NCBI GenBank assembly: GCA_038232935.1
Contig: JBBSMX010000094.1
Coordinates: 1 to 16,426 of the forward strand
DNA length: 16,426 nt
Direction: 5' to 3'
From: JBBSMX01 sp038232935
GTDB lineage: Bacteria; Bacteroidota; Rhodothermia; Rhodothermales; JANQRZ01
The position numbers and the translations under genes are program-made. How positions within the stretch are numbered: position 1 is the first letter of the stretch; each line of letters opens with the position of its first letter. The notes under the pieces are model-generated. The model had not been told where the DNA came from. It saw only the letters and a list, made by a program, of their open reading frames with translations, and searched no databases. Positions 1 through 8,200 of this stretch are shown here, piece by piece.

Positions 1-19
1 CATCCGAAACGTTGTCCCC

Positions 20-113
20 GCCCCCCATCGGGGGGCTGTCGCGCAGCGACTGGGGGGGTAGCAAGCCTGAGGACCCCCTCCGACCGCTTCGCGGCCACCT
101 CCCCAAGGGGAGG
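20..113. repeat. Inverted pair of GC-rich stem-loop units (REP/BIME-like)
   Basis: Two units share one architecture. Read on the minus strand, unit 1 (58 to 20) is a C-run, a GTCGC/GCGAC stem with loop TGC, a second C-run, a GAT loop and a G-run. Read on the plus strand, unit 2 (74 to 113) is a C-run with one T, a six-base stem around loop TTC (82-87 with 91-96), a second C-run, an AA loop and a G-run (98-104 pairs with 107-113). The two units face away from each other around a 15-base centre. Both C-runs could compete for the same G-run. The cluster begins about 40 bases past the clpX stop, where it might also stop or protect that transcript, although no T-tract follows. The architecture is seen directly; the REP/BIME label is by analogy. 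Confidence 0.6.
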
Positions 114-155
114 AGTTTCCTTACCAAACAGCTTCTCAATCACTCAATAACCAAC

Positions 156-1418
156 TCAGGCGGAGACCTTCCGCTCTTCGAACACGGGCGGGGCCGTCCC
201 CCACGCCATCGCCGCCGAGACCCGGCACGATCCGATCGACCGCAGGTTCGGCAGCTCGAACATCACGTCCAGCATCGTCTGCTCCATCACGCTGCGGAGA
301 CCGCGCGCGCCCGTGCCTAGGGCGAGGGCGCGCTCCACAAAGGCGTCGAGCGCCTCGTCGTCGAAGATGAGGTCCACGCCGTCCATCGCGAGGAGCTTCT
401 GGTACTGCTTGACGAGGGCGTTCTTCGGGTCCGTGAGGATCTGCTTCATCGCCTGCGGCGTGAGCGGATCGAGCGCGGCCAGCACCGGCAGCCGGCCCAC
501 CAGCTCCGGAATCAGGCCGAACTTGAGCAGGTCGTCCGGCTCGACATGGCCAAAGATGGCGGCGTCGTTCTTGTCGACACGGTGATGGGCGGTATCGGAC
601 CTGAAGCCGATCTGCGAGGCGCTCAGCCGCCGAGCGATCACGTCCTGCAGCCCGTCAAACGCACCGCCGACGATGAAGAGCACGTTCGACGTGTCGAAGG
701 CGATCAGGCTCTGCTCGGGATGCTTCCGCCCGCCCTTCGGCGGGACGCCGGCGACGGTCCCCTCCAGCATTTTCAGGAGTGCCTGCTGTACCCCCTCGCC
801 CGAGACATCGCGCGTGATGCTCGCGTTGTCGCTCTTGCGTGCGATCTTGTCGATCTCGTCGATGTAGACGATGCCGCGCTGGGCGCGCTCGACGTTGTAG
901 TCGGCCGCCTGGAGGAGGTGCGAGAGGATGCTCTCCACGTCCTCGCCGACGTAGCCCGCCTCGGTGAGCGCCGTCGCATCGGAGATCGAGAACGGCACGT
1001 CGAGGACGCGGGCGAGGGTGCGGGCGAGGAGGGTCTTGCCGGTCCCCGTCGGCCCGATGAGGAGGACGTTCGACTTCTCCAGCTCCACGTCGTCGTGGTC
1101 GTGGAGGTACTCGAACGCCTCGATCCGCTTGAAGTGGTTGTAGACGGCGACGGCGAGCGAGCGCTTGGCCCGCTCCTGCCCGATGACGTAGGCATCGAGC
1201 GAGCTCTTGATCTCGCCCGGCGTGAGCCGGTGGGACCGCGCGACGGTCGGGCGACTCGGCGGCGGGCTCAGTACGAGGTCGCCGCGGACGATGCCGGAGG
1301 CGTCGTGGATGCAGCGGTCGCAGATGTAGACTTCGGGCCCGGCGACCATGGAGGTGACCTCCTGCGCCGTGCGGTTGCAGAAGGAACAGCGAATGATATC
1401 GTCTTCGCCGGGGTGCAT
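156..1418 (-). CDS. clpX: ATP-dependent Clp protease ATP-binding subunit ClpX
   Basis: AAA+ unfoldase that recognises tagged or misfolded proteins in the cytoplasm, unfolds them with ATP and feeds them to the ClpP peptidase. With the start at 1418 the protein has 420 residues, the normal family length. Visible in order: a C4 zinc-binding domain (Cys11, 14, 33, 36), Walker A GPTGTGKT (122-129), pore loop GYVG (155-158), Walker B around Asp187-Glu188, the RKH loop (231-233), the IGF tripeptide that docks on ClpP (270-272), the box VII arginine (Arg309) and sensor-2 GARGLR (370-375). The frame is also open from an ATG at 1484, but those 22 extra residues are not ClpX-like and would cover the putative promoter, so 1418 is preferred. 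No clpP or tig lies in the window. The gene is divergent from everything downstream. Confidence 0.96.
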   Translation of the reverse strand: MHPGEDDIIRCSFCNRTAQEVTSMVAGPEVYICDRCIHDASGIVRGDLVLSPPPSRPTVARSHRLTPGEIKSSLDAYVIGQERAKRSLAVAVYNHFKRIEAFEYLHDHDDVELEKSNVLLIGPTGTGKTLLARTLARVLDVPFSISDATALTEAGYVGEDVESILSHLLQAADYNVERAQRGIVYIDEIDKIARKSDNASITRDVSGEGVQQALLKMLEGTVAGVPPKGGRKHPEQSLIAFDTSNVLFIVGGAFDGLQDVIARRLSASQIGFRSDTAHHRVDKNDAAIFGHVEPDDLLKFGLIPELVGRLPVLAALDPLTPQAMKQILTDPKNALVKQYQKLLAMDGVDLIFDDEALDAFVERALALGTGARGLRSVMEQTMLDVMFELPNLRSIGSCRVSAAMAWGTAPPVFEERKVSA

Positions 1419-1454
1419 GCGTTCAGCGATGGGCGTCGGGAGGCGGTGGGTGGG

Positions 1455-1484
1455 TAAATACTGACATCGGCCGTCGAAATGCAA
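1455..1484 (-). promoter_or_regulatory. Candidate clpX promoter
   Basis: On the minus strand, TTGCAT (1484-1479) is followed after 18 bases by TATTTA (1460-1455), which sits about 36 bases before the preferred clpX ATG. It is an AT-rich patch in a GC-rich region. Each hexamer matches the sigma-70-type consensus only partly, so this is a position-supported guess. Confidence 0.3.
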
Positions 1485-1493
1485 CCGTTAAAT

Positions 1494-1542
1494 CGGTCAG
1501 GAGTCGAGAGTCGGGGGTTGGGAGTCGGGGAACGGGGTTCTC
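1494..1542 (+). repeat. Degenerate heptamer array, family A, plus-strand arm
   Basis: Seven consecutive 7-base units can be laid out without gaps from 1494 to 1542. The core unit GAGTCGG occurs exactly at 1508-1514 and 1522-1528, with close variants GAGTCGA (1501-1507) and GGGTTGG (1515-1521). The outer units are more degenerate. The partner arm on the other strand is at 1693-1713. Confidence 0.6.
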
Positions 1543-1692
1543 GAAGGACACTGCAGGGCAACCACCCACGTCAGATCCATCGTCGGAGCTGCTTCGTTTG
1601 CGCCTTCCTCTCGAAAGGGCTCGCAGGCTTAGCTGTGATTCCGGCCTATAACGAGCGATGTCGGGCGCGAATGCGATAGCCCCGGAGGCGAA

Positions 1693-1713
1693 GAGACTCC
1701 TGACCCCCGACTC
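1693..1713 (-). repeat. Degenerate heptamer array, family A, minus-strand arm
   Basis: Read on the minus strand, three adjacent heptamers occur: GAGTCGG (1713-1707), GGGTCAG (1706-1700) and the variant GAGTCTC (1699-1693). They are in inverted orientation to the array at 1494-1542 and match its central three units closely. The arm ends 12 bases before the AT-rich promoter candidate of the rightward gene. Confidence 0.55.
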
Positions 1714-1724
1714 GCAGCCCGCCC

Positions 1725-1735
1725 TATATTAGAAT
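1725..1735 (+). promoter_or_regulatory. Candidate promoter for the rightward gene cluster
   Basis: An AT-rich patch about 33-43 bases upstream of the ATG at 1768. TATATTAG (1725-1732) matches seven of eight positions of the Bacteroidota -7 element TAnnTTTG, and TAGAAT (1730-1735) matches five of six of the classic -10. No good -33/-35 element was found at the expected distance, so confidence is limited. Confidence 0.4.
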
Positions 1736-1767
1736 ACTGTGTCAGACTTATTTCTGAGTCCCCTCTC

Positions 1768-2910
1768 ATGTCCGCCGCCCTCCCCCCTTTCATGCGTTCG
1801 AGGTTGGACGCCGTGAGGTACTACCTCGCGGGGTTGTGGAAGCGCTCCAACGAGGTGCCCGTCTTCATCTGGGCGCAGGCCATCGCCTTCAAGGTACTCG
1901 TCACGATCCTCCCGCTGATCCTGATCGCGACGGGCATCTTCGGGCTCGTGCTCCGGCAGGAGAACCCGTTCGACACCGTGGCCGGCTACCTCCGAACGTT
2001 CTTACCGTCGGGCCCGAACGAGAGCCTCGTGACGTTGCTCTACCAGCTTCAGGAGGCAAGCTCGGCGATCACCATCTTCGGCGGCGTCTTCCTGTTCCTC
2101 ACGGTGATCACGCTGTTCTCCGCGCTGCGCTACATCATCGCCACGGCCGTCGGGGACCACCACACGTACCGCCCCATCATCGGCGGCTACGTCTTCGACC
2201 TCCGGATGGCGATGCAGGTGGGGCTCCTCTTCCTGCTCTCGTTCGCGCTCACCTTCGCCGTCAGCTTCGTCAGTACGGAGAGCACGGAGCTCCTGACCCG
2301 GATCGGGTTCGACCCGGTCCTGCTGAAGCGGGGGTGGCGGATCGTGCTGCGCATCGTCGCCGTCCTCATCCCGTACATGATCTCGCTGCTGATGTTCGTG
2401 CAGCTGTTCTACTTCATCCCCCGCCCCTCGCCCCCGTCGCGGAGCGCCTTCTTCGGGGCGACGGTGTCGGCCGTGCTGTTCGAGATTGCCAAGAACGGGT
2501 TTGCGATCTACGCCACGTACACCGGCACCTTCAGCCAGTACGCCAGCGGCGATAGCGACGCGGCGCTCGGCGGGCTCGGCGGGATCTTCGGGCTGCTGCT
2601 GGCCTTCGTTTTCTGGGTCTATTTCTCCGGCCTCGTCCTTATCATCGGGGCCATCATGACGGGGCTGCACGAGCACCGCCACAACCCGCCGAGGAGCCGG
2701 ATCGGCCGCTACGTCCGCTCGCTCTTCGCGAAGCGGCGCCGATCCGCAGGATCCGAGGCGGAATCCGAGGCGGAATCCGAGGCGGATCCACACGATGCGA
2801 GGGAACCCGCCGCCCCCTCGCCCGATGAAAGGGCCGCACCGCCCGCCGGCGACGGGGCTGCCGCACCGCTCTCCCCAGCTACGGATTCTCCGCCGACCTC
2901 CGACTACTAG
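1768..2910 (+). CDS. YihY/BrkB family inner-membrane protein
   Basis: A 380-residue polytopic membrane protein. Six hydrophobic segments are visible at about 38-63, 100-126, 148-170, 192-215, 227-250 and 270-298, the usual YihY/BrkB layout. The first one carries the family's Pro-containing stretch (around ITILPLILI-like residues 44-53). The cellular role of this family is poorly defined. Older names (RNase BN, serum-resistance BrkB) should not be taken as function. Residues 300-380 form a hydrophilic tail that begins basic (AKRRR, 321-325) and becomes Glu/Ala- and Pro-rich; part of it is encoded by a perfect 12-bp triplicate repeat. Start ATG 1768 has no Shine-Dalgarno; a second ATG at 1792 is possible. 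It ends 37 bases before the TamA-like gene, so co-transcription is likely. Confidence 0.9.
   Translation: MSAALPPFMRSRLDAVRYYLAGLWKRSNEVPVFIWAQAIAFKVLVTILPLILIATGIFGLVLRQENPFDTVAGYLRTFLPSGPNESLVTLLYQLQEASSAITIFGGVFLFLTVITLFSALRYIIATAVGDHHTYRPIIGGYVFDLRMAMQVGLLFLLSFALTFAVSFVSTESTELLTRIGFDPVLLKRGWRIVLRIVAVLIPYMISLLMFVQLFYFIPRPSPPSRSAFFGATVSAVLFEIAKNGFAIYATYTGTFSQYASGDSDAALGGLGGIFGLLLAFVFWVYFSGLVLIIGAIMTGLHEHRHNPPRSRIGRYVRSLFAKRRRSAGSEAESEAESEADPHDAREPAAPSPDERAAPPAGDGAAAPLSPATDSPPTSDY
2751..2786 (+). repeat. 12-bp perfect tandem triplicate in the YihY/BrkB tail
   Basis: Three identical copies of ATCCGAGGCGGA at 2751-2762, 2763-2774 and 2775-2786. The period is a multiple of three, so copy-number change would lengthen or shorten the acidic Ser-Glu-Ala tail of the protein without a frameshift. 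Confidence 0.85.
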
Positions 2911-2947
2911 CTGCCCTTCTCCTCCACTCCGTGCCGCTGCCCCGGCT

Positions 2948-5221
2948 ATGCGCCGAAGCCTCCCCTCTCGCTTCTTCGCTGTCCCGCTGCTCGCTTCCCT
3001 GTTCTGGGCGAGTACCGCCGTCGCGCAGGACCCGCTCTACCTCGTCAACGAGCGAACGCAGGTGCGCTCGATCGATTTCAGGTTCGCGGACACCCAGACG
3101 TTCGAGCCGGCGCTGCTCACGGAGCAGATCGCCCTCACGGACATGGGCTCGTTCATCGGGCTGCGGCGGAAGCTCTCGTTCATTCCGTTCATCCCCCCCA
3201 TCGGCACGCACCTGTTCTCGCCCATCGAGATGCAGAAAGACGCGGTCCGGCTGGAGCGCTTCTACAACCGCAACGGCTTTCTCTACCCGGAGGTGGACTG
3301 GCTGGTCCGGCTGGACTCGTCGCAGAACACCGTCCGCATCCTGTACACCATCGAGGAAGGGCCGCCGCTCCTCTTGGAGAACCTCGTCTTCCTGGCCCCG
3401 GACGAGAGCCCCGCGGTCGGCCTGTTCCCGCCCGAGCTCCGCTCGAAATGGAGCCGCTTCCGCGACGAGACCTCGCTGCAGCAGGGCGTCCGACTGGACG
3501 AGTTCAAGCTGGTCCAGCTCCAGAGCCAAGCGCTCGGCTGGGTCCGCGACCAGGGCTACGCCTTCGCCGACGTCACCGCCGAGTCCCAGACCGACTCGCT
3601 CCGCAACCGGGCCGACGTGGTGATCCAGATCGCGCCCGGCCCGCGAGCGCGCATCAGCGAGATTCAGGTGGAGGGGGCCGAATCCGTGAGCCCCACCGTC
3701 GTGCGCCGGGAGCTGCCGTTCCGCACCGGCGATAGGTTCTCGTCGAGCAAGCTGATCGAGGGGCAGCGCGAGGTGTTCGGCCTCAACCTATTCCAGATCG
3801 CCCTCGCCGACGTGCCGGAGGAGCAGCCGGAGGACTCGACGGTCGTCGTCCGGCTGCGGGTGCGCGAGGGGGACCCCCGCATCGTCACGGCCCAGGGCGG
3901 GTACCTCTCCGAGGCCGGGCTCACCACACAGGCACAGTGGATCCACCGCAACTTCCTCGGCGGGGCGCGGACGTTCACGGCCTCCGCTCTCGCCAACACC
4001 GGCTTCGGCTCGTTCGTGACGGACCCCTCGGTGCTCTACCGCGCCTCCGTCTCGCTCCGCCAGCCGTACTTCTTCAACCGCCGCCTCGCCGTCCTCGGCT
4101 CCCCCTTCGCCGAGTACCGCGACGACGAGTTCGAAAAGTCCACGTCCTTCGGCGGCAACGCCACGCTCCTCTACGAGGTCGAGCAGCTCAAAACGGCCTC
4201 GCTCCAGGCGGGCTTCGAGACGCGCAACATTAGCGAATTCCGCTTCGGCACCACGGCCGCAAACGAGACCAGCTTCATCGAGCTGCTCCAGTCCTCAGCC
4301 CTCCCCCTCGGCCGGGTCGACCGGACCACGCTCGGGCTCTCGTCCACCTACGGGAACGTCGACAACGAGCTCAACCCGCGGGCCGGCTACATCCTCCGCC
4401 CGAGTGTGGAGGTGGCCGGGCCGCCCGCCACGAGCTCGGTCGAGTACGGCCGGGCCGGCCTCACGGCGACCGGGTTGTATCCGCTCTCGGATGCCATCGG
4501 CCTCGTCGCCCGCGTCACGGGGGGCGGGCTGTTCCCCTACGGCCAGAGCCTGCCGCCCGAGGGCGAGGCCTTCGCTGGCCGCCTCCGCCTCCGCACCTCG
4601 GTCTTCCTCGGCGGCGGGACGGGGGACGTGCGCGGATGGGCCACCGGCCTGCTCGGCCCCAAAATCCTCGACCTCATCCAGACCGATACCACGACCGCCA
4701 CCGGTGCCGACACGACGGAGTTCAGCGCCCGCCGGTACTTCCCCACGGGCGGGCTCACCAAGTTCACCGCCACCGCCGAAGCCCGCCTCCCGTTCCCCGG
4801 CCTCGGGCCGAGCTGGGGGACGTTCGTATTCTTCGACGTCGGCCGCATCGCCACGCAGAACGAGCGCTTCAGCATCTCCGACGCCAGCAACGTGGCGTTC
4901 ATCCTCGACGACACCTACGGCGACACCGAGCGGTTCTTCTATTCGACCGGGGCCGGGCTCACGTTCGCCACCCCGGTCGGCGCCCTCAGCTTCTCCGTCG
5001 GGTACAAGCTGAACCCGTCATTCTTCGACCTCCGCTCGCCGCAGGACCTCGCCGACAAGATCGGCGAGACGATCCAGAGGTTCGGGGACGACGTGACGCG
5101 GGAGCAGCTCGAAGCGGCTATCCGCGCCGTCCCGCCCAACGAGTTCTCCTTCTTCGGTCTCTTCTCCATCCCGGAGTCGAACCGCATTCACCTCCACCTC
5201 ACGATCGGGCAAACGTTCTGA
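2948..5221 (+). CDS. tamA: TamA-like Omp85 outer-membrane protein (POTRA + beta-barrel)
   Basis: Outer-membrane translocation/assembly protein expected to partner the TamB encoded 15 bases downstream. The frame is open further upstream, but ATG 2948 gives a clean signal peptide (basic RR, hydrophobic core, Ala-Val-Ala before Gln27) and 757 residues. After it come about three POTRA-like modules: roughly 38-137, 140-230 and 235-308, the last with the typical ISEIQVEGAESVS start. A 16-strand-type barrel follows from about 315. VRGW at 561-564 in a Gly-rich context is the conserved Omp85 loop-6 motif (usually VRGF/Y), and the protein ends in a beta-signal with terminal Phe757. There is no lipobox cysteine, unlike the lipoprotein TamL of many Bacteroidota. 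A helical, charged insert at about 696-735 sits before the last strand. Three POTRAs plus the tamB neighbour favour TamA over BamA. Confidence 0.88.
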   Translation: MRRSLPSRFFAVPLLASLFWASTAVAQDPLYLVNERTQVRSIDFRFADTQTFEPALLTEQIALTDMGSFIGLRRKLSFIPFIPPIGTHLFSPIEMQKDAVRLERFYNRNGFLYPEVDWLVRLDSSQNTVRILYTIEEGPPLLLENLVFLAPDESPAVGLFPPELRSKWSRFRDETSLQQGVRLDEFKLVQLQSQALGWVRDQGYAFADVTAESQTDSLRNRADVVIQIAPGPRARISEIQVEGAESVSPTVVRRELPFRTGDRFSSSKLIEGQREVFGLNLFQIALADVPEEQPEDSTVVVRLRVREGDPRIVTAQGGYLSEAGLTTQAQWIHRNFLGGARTFTASALANTGFGSFVTDPSVLYRASVSLRQPYFFNRRLAVLGSPFAEYRDDEFEKSTSFGGNATLLYEVEQLKTASLQAGFETRNISEFRFGTTAANETSFIELLQSSALPLGRVDRTTLGLSSTYGNVDNELNPRAGYILRPSVEVAGPPATSSVEYGRAGLTATGLYPLSDAIGLVARVTGGGLFPYGQSLPPEGEAFAGRLRLRTSVFLGGGTGDVRGWATGLLGPKILDLIQTDTTTATGADTTEFSARRYFPTGGLTKFTATAEARLPFPGLGPSWGTFVFFDVGRIATQNERFSISDASNVAFILDDTYGDTERFFYSTGAGLTFATPVGALSFSVGYKLNPSFFDLRSPQDLADKIGETIQRFGDDVTREQLEAAIRAVPPNEFSFFGLFSIPESNRIHLHLTIGQTF

Positions 5222-5236
5222 CCTCCCCTACCCCGC

Positions 5237-8200
5237 TTGGCTGATCCCCAATTCTATACCCGCGAGGACCCGGTGCCCGAGCGTCCGGCCGACGCCGAGG
5301 CCGAGGCGCGTTCCCGCGCGCGGTGGCAGCGCGTGCTCCGGCGCGTGCTGAAGGGCGTGCTGATCTTCGTCGCCGTCGTGCTCGGGCTCGTGCTCGCCGT
5401 CGTGCTCCTGTTGCAGACGGAGTTCGGGCGGCAAAAGGTAGAGAACATCGCGCTGTCGCAGATCCAGGAGCTCCTCGCGGAGGGCAACACGGTGACCGTC
5501 GAGCGCCTCGACGGCAACTTCCTCGGGAGGGCGCGGCTGCTCGGGCTCGTGATCGAGCAGGGCGGGCAGCCCGTCATCCGTATCGACACCGCCTACGCCG
5601 ACTACAACCTCACGAGCCTCATCGAGAGCCGGCTCTCGCTCGGCGAGGTCTACGCCGCCGGGGTCGAGGTCTACGCCCGGCAAGCGGCGGACTCGACGTG
5701 GAACCTCGCGCACGTCCTCAAGCCCGCCGTCGAGGACACCTCGTCGTCGTCCGCCTTCACGATTGTATTCGACGAGGCGCAGCTCACGCGGGGTCGCGTC
5801 GAGGCGCACTTCTACTCCCCGCGCCGCGACTCCGTCCTCACCGTGGACGGGCTCGAAGCTCGTGTCAGCAGCTTCGTCAAAGGCCCGCACCGGCTCGAAG
5901 GCACGCTCGACACCCTCTACGCGACGGCAACCCCGCCCTCGGCGTCGGGGCCCGTGCGGATCGCCGGAGCCGGCGCGTTCGGGGACGACGCCGTCACGCT
6001 CGACGCGCTCCTCCTCCAGTCCGCCCAGAGCGACGTGCGGACGAGCGGGACCATCGACTACGGCGGCGACGCGCTCACCTTCGACCTCGACCTCCAAGCC
6101 ACCCCGCTCGCCTTCGCCGATGTCCGCGCCTTCGCCCCGGTCGAGGTCTACGGCACGGCTACGATCCGGCTCCAGACGCAGGGCACGCCGGAGGACATCA
6201 TCGCCCGTGTCAATGCCGAGTTCGAGGAGGGCGGCGCGGTCGATCTCAACGGCGTGTTCTCGGCCGGGGAGGACGGGCCGGTCCGCTACGCCGCCAAGGG
6301 CTCCATTACGGACCTCAACCCCGGCCGCATCCTCGGCAACCCCGCCTTCGACGGCGACCTCAACGCGACGCTCGACGTGGACCTCGGCGGCGCGTCGCTG
6401 CAAGAACTCGACGGCAGCGTGGACCTCAAGATGCGCGGCTCGACCTTCGCCGACCGGGAGATCCAGCGGCTCGACCTCGTCAGCACTTTCACCGATGGGC
6501 TCGCAGACTTCACCCTCGGCGGGGCCGTGCCGGGGGCGAAGGTGCTCGCGCGCGGCACCGCCCGCCCCTTCGCCGAGGTCCCGCGCTACGACGTGCGCGG
6601 CGAGCTGAACGATGTCGACCTCGCGACCCTTCTCAACGACCCCAGCCAGCGCGGCCGGTTCAGCGGGACCTTCGCCGTCGAGGGCCGGGGGATCGACCCG
6701 CAGGAGGCCGTCGCGACGGCTTCCGTCAACCTCGGGCAGGCGCAGTTCGGCGACGTACAGCTCGAACAGCTCCGGCTGACGGCGTCGCTCGACCGGCAGA
6801 CGGTCCGCTACAACACCGAGGCCGCATTCAGCGGTGGAGACGGGCTCGTGGAAGCGCAGGGCACGCTCCGCCCCTTCGCCGAGCCGCTCGCCTACACCGT
6901 CGAAGAGGGGCGCTTGCAGCACTTCGACATCGCCGCCGTCACCGGCGACACGACGCACACCGACCTCACTGGCACATTCGCGCTCAGCGGCTCCGGCATC
7001 GACCCGCAGACGATGGCGCTCGACCTCGCGGCCAATCTCCGGGACTCCAGCTACGACACCTACACCGTCCCCGCCGCCAACTTCACCGCCAACCTCCGAC
7101 GCGGCAACCTCACCTTCGACGTCGACGCGGACCTCGCCGAGGCCGGCGGCCTCAGCGCGGCAGGCACGGCGCGGCCCTTCGCCGATCCCCTTGCGTACCA
7201 GGCGACCGGCACCCTCCGCCACCTCGACCTCGCCGTCCTCACCGACAACCCGGCGCAGTCCAGCGATCTCACCGGCACGTTCGACGTCAACGGCACGGGG
7301 ATCGACCCGCAGACACTCGCCGCCGACATCCGGCTCGACTTGAGGGACTCCCGCTTCCGCGAGCAGCAGCTCACCGCCGGCACCGTCACCGGCTCGCTCC
7401 GCAGCGGTACCCTCAACCTGACCGTCGATGCGACGACGCCGGAGGGCGCGCTGAACTTCGCCGTCGCCGGCCGGCCGTTCGATGAGAACCCGACGCTCCA
7501 GCTCAGCGAGGGCACGTTCCGCGGCCTCAACCTCGCGCTCGTCCTCGACAACCCCAACCTTCAGACCGACCTCAACGGGCGGCTAGAGCTGGACGCCAGC
7601 GGCTTCGACCCGCAGACGTCGGACATCACGGGGCGGATCGTGCTCCTCCCCTCCCGCATCAACGGCGCCCTCATCGACGACGGCCTCATCCAACTCGACC
7701 TCCGCCGCGGCTACGCCGAAGCCAGCGCCGACCTCGACTTCCAGCAGGGCGAGGCGGCGCTCACCTTCACCGGCCGGCCCTTCGACGAGGTCCCGACGTA
7801 CAACACCGCTGGCACGCTCGACAGCCTCGACATCGGCGCGCTCGTCGGCGACGACGGGGCCGAGCGGACGAGCGTCAACCTCGCCTTCGACGTGGACGGC
7901 CGGGGGTTCGACCCGCAGACGATGGCGCTCCAGGGCTCGCTCCAGGGCGGCCGGTCCCGGCTCGTCGGCGCGACCGTGGACACGCTCCGGACCGACTTCG
8001 CGCTGGCCGAATCCGTCCTCCGTGTGGACAACCTGCTCCTCCGCTCCTCCTTCGCCGACGCCAACGGCGAGGGCCAGATCGCACTCTACGACGCGCAGCA
8101 GACCCAGTCCACAGCGTTCACCTTCGACGCCGACATCAAGGACACCTCCCCGCTCAACCCCTACCTCGCGCAGCCGCTCACCCTCGAAGAGGGTCAGATC

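Larger units (their letters stand above)
1419..1767. other. Divergent intergenic region between clpX and the YihY/BrkB gene
   Basis: This 349-bp stretch has no convincing gene. It contains a possible clpX promoter, a plus-strand heptamer array, about 150 bp of unassigned sequence (1543-1692), a minus-strand heptamer array, and an AT-rich promoter-like patch before the rightward gene. Short frames crossing it (for example one at 1479-1679) have no recognisable protein character. Confidence 0.7.

Noticed and set aside
546..1457. A 303-codon open frame on the plus strand opposite clpX
   Set aside because: It is the antisense shadow of a GC-rich gene; the protein is Asp/Val/Arg-rich with no recognisable fold, whereas clpX has every motif intact.
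1543..1692. Possible small RNA or small gene in the middle of the clpX intergenic region
   Set aside because: A TATAAC at 1647-1652 was noted, but there is no supporting upstream element, no stable fold and no terminator.
5228..7222. A 664-codon minus-strand open frame opposite tamB
   Set aside because: Composition-driven shadow: Glu/Val/Arg/Gly-rich low-complexity sequence, no motifs, fully inside a clear tamB.
5323..7485. A 720-codon plus-strand frame overlapping tamB
   Set aside because: Arg/Ala/Pro-rich out-of-frame translation typical of high third-position G+C; no independent evidence of a gene.
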